Both the position numbers and the translations under genes were made by a program. Below the pieces are notes generated by a model that made no database searches, had not been told where the DNA came from, and worked only from the letters and a program-made list of their open reading frames with translations. Shown here piece by piece: positions 25,271 through 33,797 of a stretch of DNA of 64,000 bases. Each line of letters begins with the position of its first letter. Position 1 is the first letter of the stretch. Source of the DNA: Paraburkholderia haematera (lineage in GTDB: Bacteria > Pseudomonadota > Gammaproteobacteria > Burkholderiales > Burkholderiaceae); NCBI RefSeq assembly GCF_905220975.1, contig NZ_CAJNBK010000027.1:22444-86443 (forward strand). The letters run 5' to 3'.

Positions 25271-26227
25271 ATGCCGCACGCATCGATCGATTCGACCCGC
25301 ATAGTCCCGCAGCCACAGCGTTTTCGGCTCGCGTGGCTCGGCGCCGCTCTGCTGCTTTCGATCTCCGCACTCCCGATTCGCGCGCAGGAAATGGAGCCAC
25401 GCGCCTATTCGGCCGTGCCGGTGGGCACCAATTTCGCGGTGTTCGACTATGAGCGATCGAGCGGCGACGTGTCATTCGATCCGTCGTTGCCGATCACCAA
25501 CGTGCAGGCACATATCAACGTCTTTTCGCTTGGGTATTCGCACAGTTTCGGCGTCGCGGGACATACCGTGAGCGTTGCGGTATCGGCGCCCTATGCGAGC
25601 GCAAATATAAATGGCGACGTGAAGGGTATTTACAATCAGCAATATCGCTCAGGTCTCGGCGATGTGCACTTCAGGATCGCGGCAAACCTGCGCGGCGACC
25701 CGGCACTCTCCCCGGAAGAATTCGCGCGACGCACACCCACCACAGTCCTCGGCGTCAGCCTGAGCGTGGTGGCGCCGACGGGCCAGTACGTCCCCGCCCG
25801 CCTCATCAACATCGGCGCCAACCGCTGGTCGTTCAAACCCGAGGTGGGACTCTCCCAACCCTTCGGCAACTGGTTCATGGACGCAGCGGCAGGCGTGTGG
25901 CTCTTCACCGACAACGACGATTTTTTCAGCGGCCATCGACGCAGCCAGGATCCGATGCCGACTTGCCAATGGCACGGAGGCTATACCTGGCGCCCCGGAC
26001 TATGGCTCGCCGCGGATGTGACGTACTTTACGGGCGGGCGCACCCACGTCAACGGTGTCGAGGATCAGGATTATCAACTCAGCGCGCGATACGGTGTCAC
26101 GTTGTCCGTTCCGCTGGCCGCGCAATGGTCCGCCAAGCTCGCGTGGTCGCGAGGCCTCGTAACGCGCGTGGGCGGCAATTTCCAGACCCTCTCGATCGCG
26201 CTTCAATACCGTTGGTTCAATCGTTGA
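25271..26227 (+). CDS. Outer-membrane beta-barrel protein, MetA-pathway phenol-degradation (transporter-like) family
   Basis: A 318-residue protein. A long signal peptide (about 1-38: basic N-region, WLGAALLLSISALPIRAQ) precedes a body of alternating amphipathic strands (FAVFDYERSSGDVSF, INVFSLGYSHSFGVAG, VSVAVSAPYA), ending in an aromatic terminal strand LSIALQYRWFNR. The terminal strand fits BAM-dependent barrel insertion. The family is usually annotated as putative MetA-pathway phenol degradation or transporter; substrate unknown. The open frame to 25109 runs through repeat arrays and was rejected; the ribosome-binding site at 25271 is weak. Confidence 0.7.
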   Translation: MPHASIDSTRIVPQPQRFRLAWLGAALLLSISALPIRAQEMEPRAYSAVPVGTNFAVFDYERSSGDVSFDPSLPITNVQAHINVFSLGYSHSFGVAGHTVSVAVSAPYASANINGDVKGIYNQQYRSGLGDVHFRIAANLRGDPALSPEEFARRTPTTVLGVSLSVVAPTGQYVPARLINIGANRWSFKPEVGLSQPFGNWFMDAAAGVWLFTDNDDFFSGHRRSQDPMPTCQWHGGYTWRPGLWLAADVTYFTGGRTHVNGVEDQDYQLSARYGVTLSVPLAAQWSAKLAWSRGLVTRVGGNFQTLSIALQYRWFNR

Positions 26228-26291
26228 ATCCGGTCAAGCAACCTGGCCTATGTAACGGATTCACGCAAAGCCAAAGCACAGCGCTCCGCAC

Positions 26292-27053
26292 TTAATGCCC
26301 GAGAATATCGAGCGCCGCGCGCATCGGCGCAAAGGATAATTTGACTACTCCGTCGAGCGGTGTATTCATTTCCATGATCAGGAAGATCGCACCGGATGTC
26401 GACAACGCGCACATCACGAGCGCCGTCATCGTCGTGCCGTTGCGGGGCGCGACCAGGCCGAACGTGCCGAAGAGGATCGCCAGCCAGAACACCAGGACCA
26501 CCAGCAACGGCGCCGGAATCGAAACGGTTTGCTGAAGCAGCGCCAGCCACCGCGTAGCGAGTACATCGTCGACGATTTGCAACGCCCGAGCCTGCAATTG
26601 ACGCTGCAAGTCGGTGTGCGGCGAAAGTTCCTCCACTTGACGCTGGAATGCTTCTCCGCGGGTAACCACTTCCGGGCTGCTCAGCCTGGCCAGTTGAGCA
26701 GGATCGCCGGAAGACATCGCCGCGACCGAAGCCTCGGTTGTGCGTTTAAGCGCGCTGCGAATCTCCTGCGTCTCCGGACCATAGTGAGCCAGCACGCGAT
26801 CAAGGCGAACGATCGCGGCTGCGCTATGCAACAGCTCCGTATTCGTGGTGTCGAACGATCCTTTTGCCGACGAAATCAGCAGGCCCAGCACCAATGCGGC
26901 CATGGTTGCGACAAGACCGGTCGCCAGTTTGACGACACTGGTGGATTCATCGCTCAGGTGGTGCTGCGGCAGCACGCGGCGCAGATACGAACCGAGCAGC
27001 GCACTGCCAAAAACGCATGCGAATACCATTGCCGCGTCGACGAGGTGGCTCAC
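26292..27053 (-). CDS. DUF4239 (bestrophin-like domain) membrane protein
   Basis: A 253-residue protein with two N-terminal helices (about 5-22 and 42-62, VKLATGLVATMAALVLGLLI), a soluble helical middle containing LLHSAAAIVRLDRVLAHYGP, and two C-terminal helices (about 180-235, APLLVVLVFWLAILFGTFGL). The layout and the SAKGSFDTTN segment match DUF4239. It is proposed to be bestrophin-like but has no confirmed function. The start is GTG 27053 with a strong GGAGG at 8 bp. Copy E of the regional repeat is about 70 bp upstream. Confidence 0.75.
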   Translation of the reverse strand: MSHLVDAAMVFACVFGSALLGSYLRRVLPQHHLSDESTSVVKLATGLVATMAALVLGLLISSAKGSFDTTNTELLHSAAAIVRLDRVLAHYGPETQEIRSALKRTTEASVAAMSSGDPAQLARLSSPEVVTRGEAFQRQVEELSPHTDLQRQLQARALQIVDDVLATRWLALLQQTVSIPAPLLVVLVFWLAILFGTFGLVAPRNGTTMTALVMCALSTSGAIFLIMEMNTPLDGVVKLSFAPMRAALDILGH

Positions 27054-27115
27054 CCTGCAATCCTCCGTCTCTGATCACACACGTAGGGATTCGACATCTT
27101 GCGCGTCACAATGCA

Positions 27116-27147
27116 GTGTGCAATTGGACCTTGGTCCAATTGCACAC
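27116..27147. promoter_or_regulatory. Regional inverted repeat, copy E (best copy, 15-bp arms)
   Basis: Arms GTGTGCAATTGGACC (27116-27130) and its perfect complement (27133-27147) around a TT centre. This is the longest copy of the regional dyad. It sits between the divergent DUF4239 gene (start 27053) and the large secreted protein gene at 27315. Confidence 0.75.
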
Positions 27148-27314
27148 GCATCGCTGGGCACTTATGGTTTTAGGTGCCTCCGGTGAACGAATGCGATCCA
27201 AGCTCGACCCAAGCGACCCAGCAGGCAGAAGCTTGACCCGTCACAGCGATTTCATTCTCCGTTCCAGGCTGCGGTCGCACGGCGCAAGCGCCCTTGTCCG
27301 GCGAGGAGCAAAGC

Positions 27315-29864
27315 ATGTCAGCCTTCAAACCACGCCTGCGAACGTTGACATTGGCGCTGGCACTCACGTTAGCGGCGGTGCAAACGAATCGCGCCGCCCC
27401 ACTTGACCCCGGCTGGCCACGTGAGATTGTCCGCGACGACGCAGCGCTCACCTATTACCAGCCCCAGATCGACGACTGGAAGGATTTCAGGGAGTTGACC
27501 GGCCGCATCGCGGTGAGTGTGACCCTGCATGGCGGCAAGCCACAGGTGGGTATCGTGACGATGCAAGCGCATACCGATGTGGATATCGACAGCCGCAACG
27601 CACGCTTAAGCAATCCGCAAATTACGGGGACATCATTTCCCGGCGCGGACCCGGCTACGGCCCAGAAGCTCGATCAGGTGGTCCGAAAATTTCTCAACCC
27701 TCAGGCGTCGCTGACGTTGTCGATGGATCGGCTGGTGGCCAGTATCGATAAAAAACAGGCGCCACCGACTGTCGCGATCAAAAGCGACCCGCCCGCCATC
27801 TTCGTCAGCTTTGGCTCTGGGCTGCTGCTGTTCGTCGATGGCGATCCCGTGCTGGCGCCGATCAAGGACTCGGACATCGCGTTCGTCGTCAACGCTAGCT
27901 GGCCGCTCTTCGTCGACAACGCCACCCATCAGTATTATCTGTTCATCGGCGCTTCGTGGATGATATCGACGGACATGAAAACGGGCTGGGCGGAAATCAA
28001 AACGCTCCCCGCGAAGATGTCGAAAGTGTCCGCCGATCCCACCTGGGCGGACCTGAAACCTTTTATCCCGGCGCCGGCAAAGCCTGCCGGCAAAGCCCCT
28101 GCGGTGTTCTATAGCAGCACGCCCGCCGAGCTGATCGGCTTCGACGGCCAACCGGTCTACAGCACGATTCCCGGAACCGCGCTGGTATTCGCGAAGAACA
28201 CGGACAGCGATGTATTCGTCTATACGCCGACAAAGACTTATTACTATCTGAGCGCCGGTCGCTGGTTCTCAGCGTCCGCGCCCAGCGGTCCATGGACTTA
28301 CGCGACCGACAAGCTGCCCGCCGATTTCGCCAAAATTCCCCGGGATAGCCCCGCCTCGCGCGTGCTCGCTTCAGTACCGGGCACCCCCGAGGCGAACGAC
28401 GCGGTACTGCTCGCACAGATTCCAACGACCGTCGAAGTGAACCCCGTCGCAGCGGCGGCGGAGATCAAAGTTGCCTACAGCGGTGAGCCGCAATTCGCAC
28501 CGATTGAAGGCACGCCGCTCGCCTATGCGACCAACACGCCCGACAAGATCATCAAGGTCCAGAATCACTATTACCTCTGTTCACGCGGTGTATGGTTCGA
28601 CTCGTCATCGCCCAGCGGACCGTGGGCGACCAGTACTTCTGTGCCGCAAGTGATTTATACGATCCCGCCGGCGTCGCCCGTCTATAACGTGACTTACGTG
28701 ACCCAGCAGGTGGTGCCGGGCGGCACGGTTCAGGCGAGCTATACCGCCGGATATCTCGGCATGTTCATCGCGGGCGCCGCGGTCGGTGCGATCGTCGCGC
28801 AAGGCAACGGCTATTACTATCCGCCTTATGTACGCATCGGCTATGGGCCGTATCCGGTTTACTATCCGCGTCCCGCGCCTTATGGGTATCCGGTTTATAA
28901 CCCCTATACGGGTGCGAGCGGCGTACGTGGCGGTGTCTATGGTCCGGCCGGCAGTGCAAGGTGGGGCGCTTCGTACAACCCTTATACGGGCACATACGCA
29001 CGCGGCGCGACGGCCTCAGGACGATACGGCAGCGCGAGCGTCGCACAGGCCTATAACCCCTACACCGGCGCCTACGCGGCAAGCCGTCAGGGATCGAACG
29101 CCTACGGCCAATGGGGTAGCTCGGTCGTGACGAAGGGCAATCAGTGGGCTGCAACGCAACACACCGCCACCGCAAATGGCACGGTTGCGGGTTATCAGAA
29201 TTCCGCAGGCGGCAAGGCCGTCGCCGGCAGCACGGCCAACGGCCGCGCGGTCGCGGGTAAGACCGCTAACGGCGATCTGTATGCAGGGCGTGACGGGAAC
29301 GTCTACAAGAACACCGGCGGCAGCTGGCAGAAGTACGACAACGGCTCCTGGTCCACGGTGAACAAGCCGGCGTCTCAATCGGTGTCACAGTCGGCTGCGC
29401 AAAAACCAGCAGGCACACAAACACGGCAAACGGCAGGCACGGCGAACGCGGCCGCCGTTCAGCAGAACGTCCAGAGCGCCCAGCCGAATCGCGCCACCAA
29501 CGCGGCAACCGTGGCGAAAAATACCCCGAACTATCAGCAGCCGCGCGCCGCTGCGGGCCAGCCCAATAACGTGCGGACGCCGCAGCAATCCACCCAGGCC
29601 AACCAGCAAGTACGTCCTCCGGCGACGCCCACCGCTCAACCTCAAAGATCCGCCGGTGGAATCAACCGGGCCAGCGCGCAACCCTCCTCCGCCGATCTTA
29701 ATCAGGAAATGCAGAACCGGCAGCGAGGCGCCGCACAAACCCAACGCTACGCCCAATCCGCAGGCGCCGGTCGCGCCGCAGGCGGCGGCATGGGTGCTCG
29801 GGGCGGCGGCGGTGGAGGCGGTGGAGGCGGTGGAGGCGGTGGAGGCGGAGCTTTCCGCCGCTAG
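27315..29864 (+). CDS. Large exported low-complexity protein (Tyr/Gly/Asn repeat C-terminus)
   Basis: An 849-residue protein. Signal peptide (about 1-29, LTLALALTLAAVQTNRAAP). The N-terminal half (30-460) is globular with repeated blocks of the type NHYYLCSRGVWFDSSSPSGPW / KTYYYLSAGRWFSASAPSGPW / THQYYLFIGASW, at least three copies. A membrane-like segment GMFIAGAAVGAIVAQG (about 483-498) is followed by Tyr-Pro-rich and YNPYTGA(Y/S) repeats, a Gly/Asn/Ala/Gln-rich tail and a run of nine-base repeats (29811-29846) encoding polyglycine before a final FRR. Burkholderia homologues are often labelled carbohydrate-binding; I cannot confirm that. RBS GGAG at 27305 supports the start. Likely surface or periplasmic. 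Confidence 0.7.
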   Translation: MSAFKPRLRTLTLALALTLAAVQTNRAAPLDPGWPREIVRDDAALTYYQPQIDDWKDFRELTGRIAVSVTLHGGKPQVGIVTMQAHTDVDIDSRNARLSNPQITGTSFPGADPATAQKLDQVVRKFLNPQASLTLSMDRLVASIDKKQAPPTVAIKSDPPAIFVSFGSGLLLFVDGDPVLAPIKDSDIAFVVNASWPLFVDNATHQYYLFIGASWMISTDMKTGWAEIKTLPAKMSKVSADPTWADLKPFIPAPAKPAGKAPAVFYSSTPAELIGFDGQPVYSTIPGTALVFAKNTDSDVFVYTPTKTYYYLSAGRWFSASAPSGPWTYATDKLPADFAKIPRDSPASRVLASVPGTPEANDAVLLAQIPTTVEVNPVAAAAEIKVAYSGEPQFAPIEGTPLAYATNTPDKIIKVQNHYYLCSRGVWFDSSSPSGPWATSTSVPQVIYTIPPASPVYNVTYVTQQVVPGGTVQASYTAGYLGMFIAGAAVGAIVAQGNGYYYPPYVRIGYGPYPVYYPRPAPYGYPVYNPYTGASGVRGGVYGPAGSARWGASYNPYTGTYARGATASGRYGSASVAQAYNPYTGAYAASRQGSNAYGQWGSSVVTKGNQWAATQHTATANGTVAGYQNSAGGKAVAGSTANGRAVAGKTANGDLYAGRDGNVYKNTGGSWQKYDNGSWSTVNKPASQSVSQSAAQKPAGTQTRQTAGTANAAAVQQNVQSAQPNRATNAATVAKNTPNYQQPRAAAGQPNNVRTPQQSTQANQQVRPPATPTAQPQRSAGGINRASAQPSSADLNQEMQNRQRGAAQTQRYAQSAGAGRAAGGGMGARGGGGGGGGGGGGGGGGAFRR

Positions 29865-29934
29865 CGGCGTCGCCCGCTATCAGCACGCACGGCCTGCGAC
29901 CAACCAGGAGTAGCGATGAGATTGCGGCGGCGGC

Positions 29935-30351
29935 ATGATCGCACCGGGGCCTTGCGCATCGCGCAGCATGGCCGTTCTTGGCGCGGTTGTTGGCATCCAG
30001 GTGTTCGGCATCGGCCGCGCGACCTTCGACCGGATCCTCGGAGCGGTCGCACTCTGCATATTGATCGGTGTCGTGCGGGCCGAGGCCTGCCAACTCGTCA
30101 ACAGCCACATACCCGCCGCTTATGCGGGCATTGCGTACGGGAGCGCTCAAAGCGATCGCGCGACCTGGCTCTACTTCAGCTTTGTGACACTTACGACGGT
30201 GGGCTATGACGACGTCACACCGGTCGCTCATATTGCTCGATCTCTCGCGATTCTCGAGGCGCTGATCGGACAGCTTTATCCAGCCATTGTGCTCGCGCGC
30301 CTGGTGTCGCTGCACGTCGCCGCCGACGACGCCGGAACGTCCTCGTCGTAG
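29935..30351 (+). CDS. Truncated ion-channel protein with altered selectivity filter
   Basis: A 138-residue protein with a hydrophobic helix (about 32-48), a pore region and a final helix. The pore reads FSFVTLTTVGYDDVTPVAHIARSLA; the canonical potassium filter is TVGYGD, so the second filter glycine is Asp here (GGC to GAC). The following LEALIGQLYPAIVLARLVSL segment matches bacterial two-helix ion-channel proteins, which are normally about 100 residues longer at the N-terminus. The ATG at 29935 lacks a good ribosome-binding site. It may be a decaying gene or a non-selective channel. It lies 70 bp after the large repeat protein. Confidence 0.55.
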   Translation: MIAPGPCASRSMAVLGAVVGIQVFGIGRATFDRILGAVALCILIGVVRAEACQLVNSHIPAAYAGIAYGSAQSDRATWLYFSFVTLTTVGYDDVTPVAHIARSLAILEALIGQLYPAIVLARLVSLHVAADDAGTSSS

Positions 30352-30397
30352 GTCATCGACGTGACACTGTGACATACAGGGACACCATGAAACGGTA

Positions 30398-30413
30398 TTG
30401 GACCAAGGTCCAA
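30398..30413. promoter_or_regulatory. Regional inverted repeat, copy F
   Basis: TTGGACCAAGGTCCAA on the plus strand, which is the exact core read on the minus strand. It is 156 bp before the YSC84 gene. Confidence 0.65.
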
Positions 30414-30568
30414 TTGTCTTTACGTGCCCGCAACGCCACTATTTATTCCAGTCGAAGCGTCCTGCAACCGGCATGGTCCGCACGATCACAGTCCTTTCAA
30501 GCCGCGAACAATCCGACGCGCAAATCGCGTTCGCACCGTGACGTCATTTCCCTGAATGGAGCACGAAC

Positions 30569-31129
30569 ATGTTCAAGTACCTTCGGCTGATCCTCGCCGT
30601 CCCACTCCTGCTGCTCGCGGTTTCCTGTTCGACTCAACAGACAGGGACGCCGGGCAGAGATCCGGAACTCGAAGCAAAGGCCCGCACGGCGCTACAGCAA
30701 CTGATCGATAGTGCGCCACGGACGCAAGAACTTCAGAAAAAGGCAAAGGCCGTTCTCGTGTTCCCCGATGTCGTGAAAGCGGGACTGATTGTCGGCGCGC
30801 AAGGGGGCAAGGGCGTGATGTTCGCCCCGGACGGCTCGGTGATGGGCTACTACACGGCACGCGCAGTCTCCTACGGACTGCAGGCCGGCGGACAAACCTT
30901 CTCTGAAGCCATGTTCCTGATGAGCGACGAAGCCATCAGCTACCTCAACACGAGCGACGGTTGGTCGGTCGGCGTCGGCCCGAGCGTGGTGGTCGTGGAC
31001 GCGGGAATGGGCAAATCGATGACCTCCACCACCCTGAAATCAGACGTCTATGCGTTCATCTACGGCCAGCAAGGGTTGATGGCAGGTCTTGGCGTGCAAG
31101 GGCAAAAGATCACCAAATACACGCCGTGA
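30569..31129 (+). CDS. YSC84/SYLF-domain lipoprotein
   Basis: A 186-residue lipoprotein: signal peptide with Cys at about 20 (LLLLAVSCSTQQ) and a SYLF/YSC84 lipid-binding domain filling the rest (KAKAVLVFPDVVKAGLIVGAQ, GGKGVMFAPDGSVMGYY, then VGVGPSVVVVDAGMGK and the closing DVYAFIYGQQGLMAGLGVQG). The family binds phosphoinositides in eukaryotes and is of uncertain role in the bacterial envelope. Start ATG 30569 is preceded by AATGGAGCACGAAC. A terminator hairpin follows, and copy F of the regional repeat precedes it. Confidence 0.88.
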   Translation: MFKYLRLILAVPLLLLAVSCSTQQTGTPGRDPELEAKARTALQQLIDSAPRTQELQKKAKAVLVFPDVVKAGLIVGAQGGKGVMFAPDGSVMGYYTARAVSYGLQAGGQTFSEAMFLMSDEAISYLNTSDGWSVGVGPSVVVVDAGMGKSMTSTTLKSDVYAFIYGQQGLMAGLGVQGQKITKYTP

Positions 31130-31139
31130 TCCAGCGTGC

Positions 31140-31179
31140 GGCTCCCCTCGCGCAAGGTGAATGTTGCGCGTGAGGAGCC
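31140..31179 (+). terminator. Rho-independent-like terminator after the YSC84 gene
   Basis: GGCTCCCCTCGCGCAA pairs with TTGCGCGTGAGGAGCC (14 of 16 positions) over a short loop, followed by TTGTT. Confidence 0.65.
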
Positions 31180-31244
31180 TTGTTCCGTATTGCGCTGCAC
31201 AACGATGGGCCTCAACGTCAATGTAAAGAAGCGAGGACATCACC

Positions 31245-31535
31245 ATGGCCTCGCGTCCTGAATGGTTGGCGATTGGTCCGGTACTTTTGCTCAGCACCGC
31301 GGCCAATGCCCAATACCCGATTCTCGACATGGTCGCCGGTAAAGTCGCTCAGAAGTACCAGGGATCGACCTCTGAGAAGTGATGGCAGGAACGCGCGCGG
31401 AAACATGGCCAGCCCAAGTCCGTGCGGGAACAGCAAGCCGTACAGATGCTGCATAACGATCCACAGATGCGTGCCGCGTTCATCGATAAAGTCGCCGCGC
31501 CGTCGATATTCTCAAGCTGGCGTGTGCCCATCTAG
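31245..31535 (+). pseudogene. Small exported protein gene broken by an in-frame TGA
   Basis: A well-placed ribosome-binding site (GCGAGGA) and ATG open a frame with a signal peptide (LLLSTAANAQYPILDMVAGK). It is interrupted by TGA at 31380-31382 after SSEK-like sequence (codon 46) and then continues in the same frame through WQERARKHGQPKSVREQQAV to TAG at 31533. The product resembles a small secreted Burkholderiales hypothetical protein of about 95 residues with the QYPILDMVA start. The single nonsense codon with an otherwise intact frame indicates recent inactivation, just beside an IS insertion. Confidence 0.6.
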
Positions 31536-31596
31536 CTGCCGCCCGCTCGATGTCTTTCACCGCCGTCGTCTCGTATGAAAGCCCCAGCCGTCTCGG

Positions 31597-32417
31597 GGTT
31601 CTGTCGCAGTAAGCCGATCTGCTATGGTGGTCGGTCGCGAGACAAGCGATGTAACGAATGATCAAAACCCAAAACGCCACTGTGAGCCAGGCGCTAAAAC
31701 GGCTGCATTACCCGCTGGATATAATGGTGACATGCGTACGTTGGTACGTTGCCTATCCGTTGAGTCTGCGTCATCTGGAAGAAATGATGTCTGAGCGAGC
31801 AGTGTCGGTCGATCATTCGACGGTGCACCGGTGGGCTATCAAGTTGCTGCCTGCGCTCGGCAAGGCATTCGGACCGTGCAAGAAAAAGGTCGGTCGAAGT
31901 TGGAGAATGGATGAGACCTACATCAAGGTCAAGGGCGAATGTAGGTACTTATATCGGGCCGTCGATAAGGCCGGCGACACAGTTGATTTCCTGTTCTGCG
32001 CCAAGCGAGACAAGGCAGCGGCCCGGCGCTATTTCGAAAAGGCGATCGCTGGAAACGGCGTACCGGAGACGGTGACGATCGACAAGAGTGGGGCGAATCT
32101 CGCAGCGCTGGATGCGATCAATGCTGATCGCGAAGTGCCGATCAAAATCCGACAATCGAAGTATCTGAACAACGTGGTGGAGCAGGACCATCGAGCGATC
32201 AAACGCATCGTACGACCAATGCTAGGATTCAAGAGTTTTCGTTGTGCCCGCATCATTTTAGGCGGCATCGAACTCATGCACATGATAGCGAAAGGGCAGA
32301 TGAAGAGTGACGATGGACGGCATCGTTCAGTCGCCGAGCAGTTCTACGATCTTGCAAAATAAGCATTCCTATTCGTTTCGCCCTGCCTCTTTCTAATTTC
32401 CTTACTGCGACAGAACC
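31597..32417 (+). mobile_element. IS6-family insertion sequence (821 bp, intact)
   Basis: Perfect 17-bp terminal inverted repeats GGTTCTGTCGCAGTAAG (31597-31613) and its complement (32401-32417) bracket a full transposase gene. The size matches IS6-family elements such as IS26. The flanking 8-mers (CGTCTCGG and GCAGCGGA) are not direct repeats, so this copy probably arrived or was left by recombination or deletion. Its right end sits inside another transposase gene. Confidence 0.88.
31658..32362 (+). CDS. IS6-family DDE transposase
   Basis: A 234-residue transposase with an N-terminal helix-turn-helix region (DHSTVHRWAIKLLP) and the catalytic triad of the family: Asp in WRMDETYIKVKG (about 85), Asp in TIDKSGAN (about 142) and Glu in VEQDHRAIKR (about 177). 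It is complete, so the element could be active. A related but internally deleted copy occurs at 60.6-61.3 kb. Confidence 0.93.
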   Translation: MIKTQNATVSQALKRLHYPLDIMVTCVRWYVAYPLSLRHLEEMMSERAVSVDHSTVHRWAIKLLPALGKAFGPCKKKVGRSWRMDETYIKVKGECRYLYRAVDKAGDTVDFLFCAKRDKAAARRYFEKAIAGNGVPETVTIDKSGANLAALDAINADREVPIKIRQSKYLNNVVEQDHRAIKRIVRPMLGFKSFRCARIILGGIELMHMIAKGQMKSDDGRHRSVAEQFYDLAK

Positions 32418-33444
32418 GCAGCGGATCCTGTGGCTCGCGTGCGGCGAGCTCGTGGACGACGAAGTCGAACAGCGCCTGCCGCGTGGCGAGGGCCGGCCCG
32501 GCCAGCGCCAGGATGTCATGGCTGAGCCCCCGGCGAGCGTGCGGATGTCGCGGGCCAGTTGCTGCGTTTGGGCTTCGGCCTGACGGGCGCGCCTGAGCCC
32601 GGCGGCGCAGCTGCCGTCGCGCTTGCGTGAGTGCGCCTTGCCGACTCCGACTCCGACTCCGACTCCGACTCCGGCTCCGGCTCCGGCTCCGGCTTCCAGC
32701 TTCCAGCTTCTCGCGCCGTGTGCGGGCACCCCGGGCGAGGTTGCCCAGCGTGTTGGCAAGGGTCTCGCACTGGTGCAGGATGTGAAACACATCGCCATGG
32801 CAGGGCGTGTCGCCCCAGGCGGTTTTCTGTCCGGCGCGCAGGCCCTGGCTGGCATCGGCAATCGTGTACTCGGGAGCGAGCCCCTGCCGGGCAGCGTCGA
32901 GCAGGGGCACGCCCCAGCTGTCTCCGTCGCGATGCTGCTCGGTCGCCAGCAGGTAACAGTAGGTCGACTGCGCATCGACGCCGGCGAGCACCGGCCGCGC
33001 GCCCTGGAAGATCTCGTCGTGCAGGCCCACACGAATCCCCGAGAGGTCCTGCTCGCGGTTGATCGCACCGCCCTGCTGCGTGGCCCGGTGCAGCACCTCG
33101 TGTACGAGGCCCACGCTGACTGACACGCCCAGCAGGTCGCGCATGAACTCCACCACGCCGCGATACGAACTGCGGCAGATCAGCGGCAGCCCGAGCATCA
33201 CCTGGCGCAGCCAGGTCCGGGTGACCGGCAACTGGAACAGCACTTCGTCATCGGCTACGGCTGAACCGAACGCATCATTGAGCGCGTCACTCGCCTTGTC
33301 CTTTTGCGCGTAGACAAACTTGCGGCTCACGCCGTGCCGGGCCGCCAGATCAGTGACCGTTTCTGATCCCGCCAAGACCCGAACGGCCAGCTTCTTGCGC
33401 TCACTCCCAGGCAGCTTCGCTGCCGCGCCAGCTGATCGACTCAT
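32418..33444 (-). pseudogene. DDE transposase remnant, 3'-truncated by IS6 and frameshifted
   Basis: From ATG 33444 the frame encodes the N-terminal part of a large transposase (MSRSAGAAAKLPGSERKKLA, a helix-turn-helix VTDLAARHGVSRKFVYAQKD, then GIRVGLHDEIFQGARPVLAG and YTIADASQGLRAGQK). A hexanucleotide repeat tract (about 32641-32700) falls where a helical linker is expected, and similarity then moves to another frame (RRARQAEAQTQQLARDIRTL) and back (LSHDILALAGPALATRQALF). The gene stops abruptly at the IS6 end; roughly the last third of a normal transposase is missing. Confidence 0.7.
32641..32700 (+). repeat. Hexanucleotide tandem repeats (CGACTC / CGGCTC)
   Basis: About five CGACTC units followed by three CGGCTC units and TTCCAGC duplications, inside the transposase remnant. 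On the coding strand one frame gives Ser-Arg repeats, another Gly-Val/Gly-Ala, the third Glu-Ser/Glu-Pro. Likely slippage-prone. Confidence 0.7.
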
Positions 33445-33797
33445 GCACGCACCACGACCGAAAAAATGGGCTGCCATTATCGACCATCGCGACTTCATCC
33501 GGCGCCGCGCGTGTAACCCTCAACTGAACCACGCCGAGATTTGTCGTGCCCTTGTTCCACCCTCAATCCCACCTCCAAACGGTCAGAAATGCGGAACACC
33601 GGCCGTCTCGCGGGCGCCTGAACGGCGCGGCCATGATGCTGGGTCGATCCACCCCAGAGCGCAACACAAGGTGCGAGGCCGTCAGGCTGCGACGGATTGT
33701 CACCCATTGCTTACCCAGCAATGCCCGAATCTGCTGCTGTTTTTGATTCCCGAACGGCTCCATGATCAACGCAACCCAGATCAACCGGAGCCGCACC
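33445..33797. other. Gene-free junction between the transposase remnant and the sulfite reductase locus
   Basis: About 350 bp with only short overlapping ORFs on both strands and no recognisable protein. It may hold the outer end of the truncated transposon, but no matching terminal repeat was found. The promoter of the DUF2970-cysI operon should be at its right end. Confidence 0.4.

Noticed and set aside
33499..33797. Short ORFs on both strands as genes
   Set aside because: They overlap each other, have no ribosome-binding sites and show shadow-like composition next to a transposase remnant.
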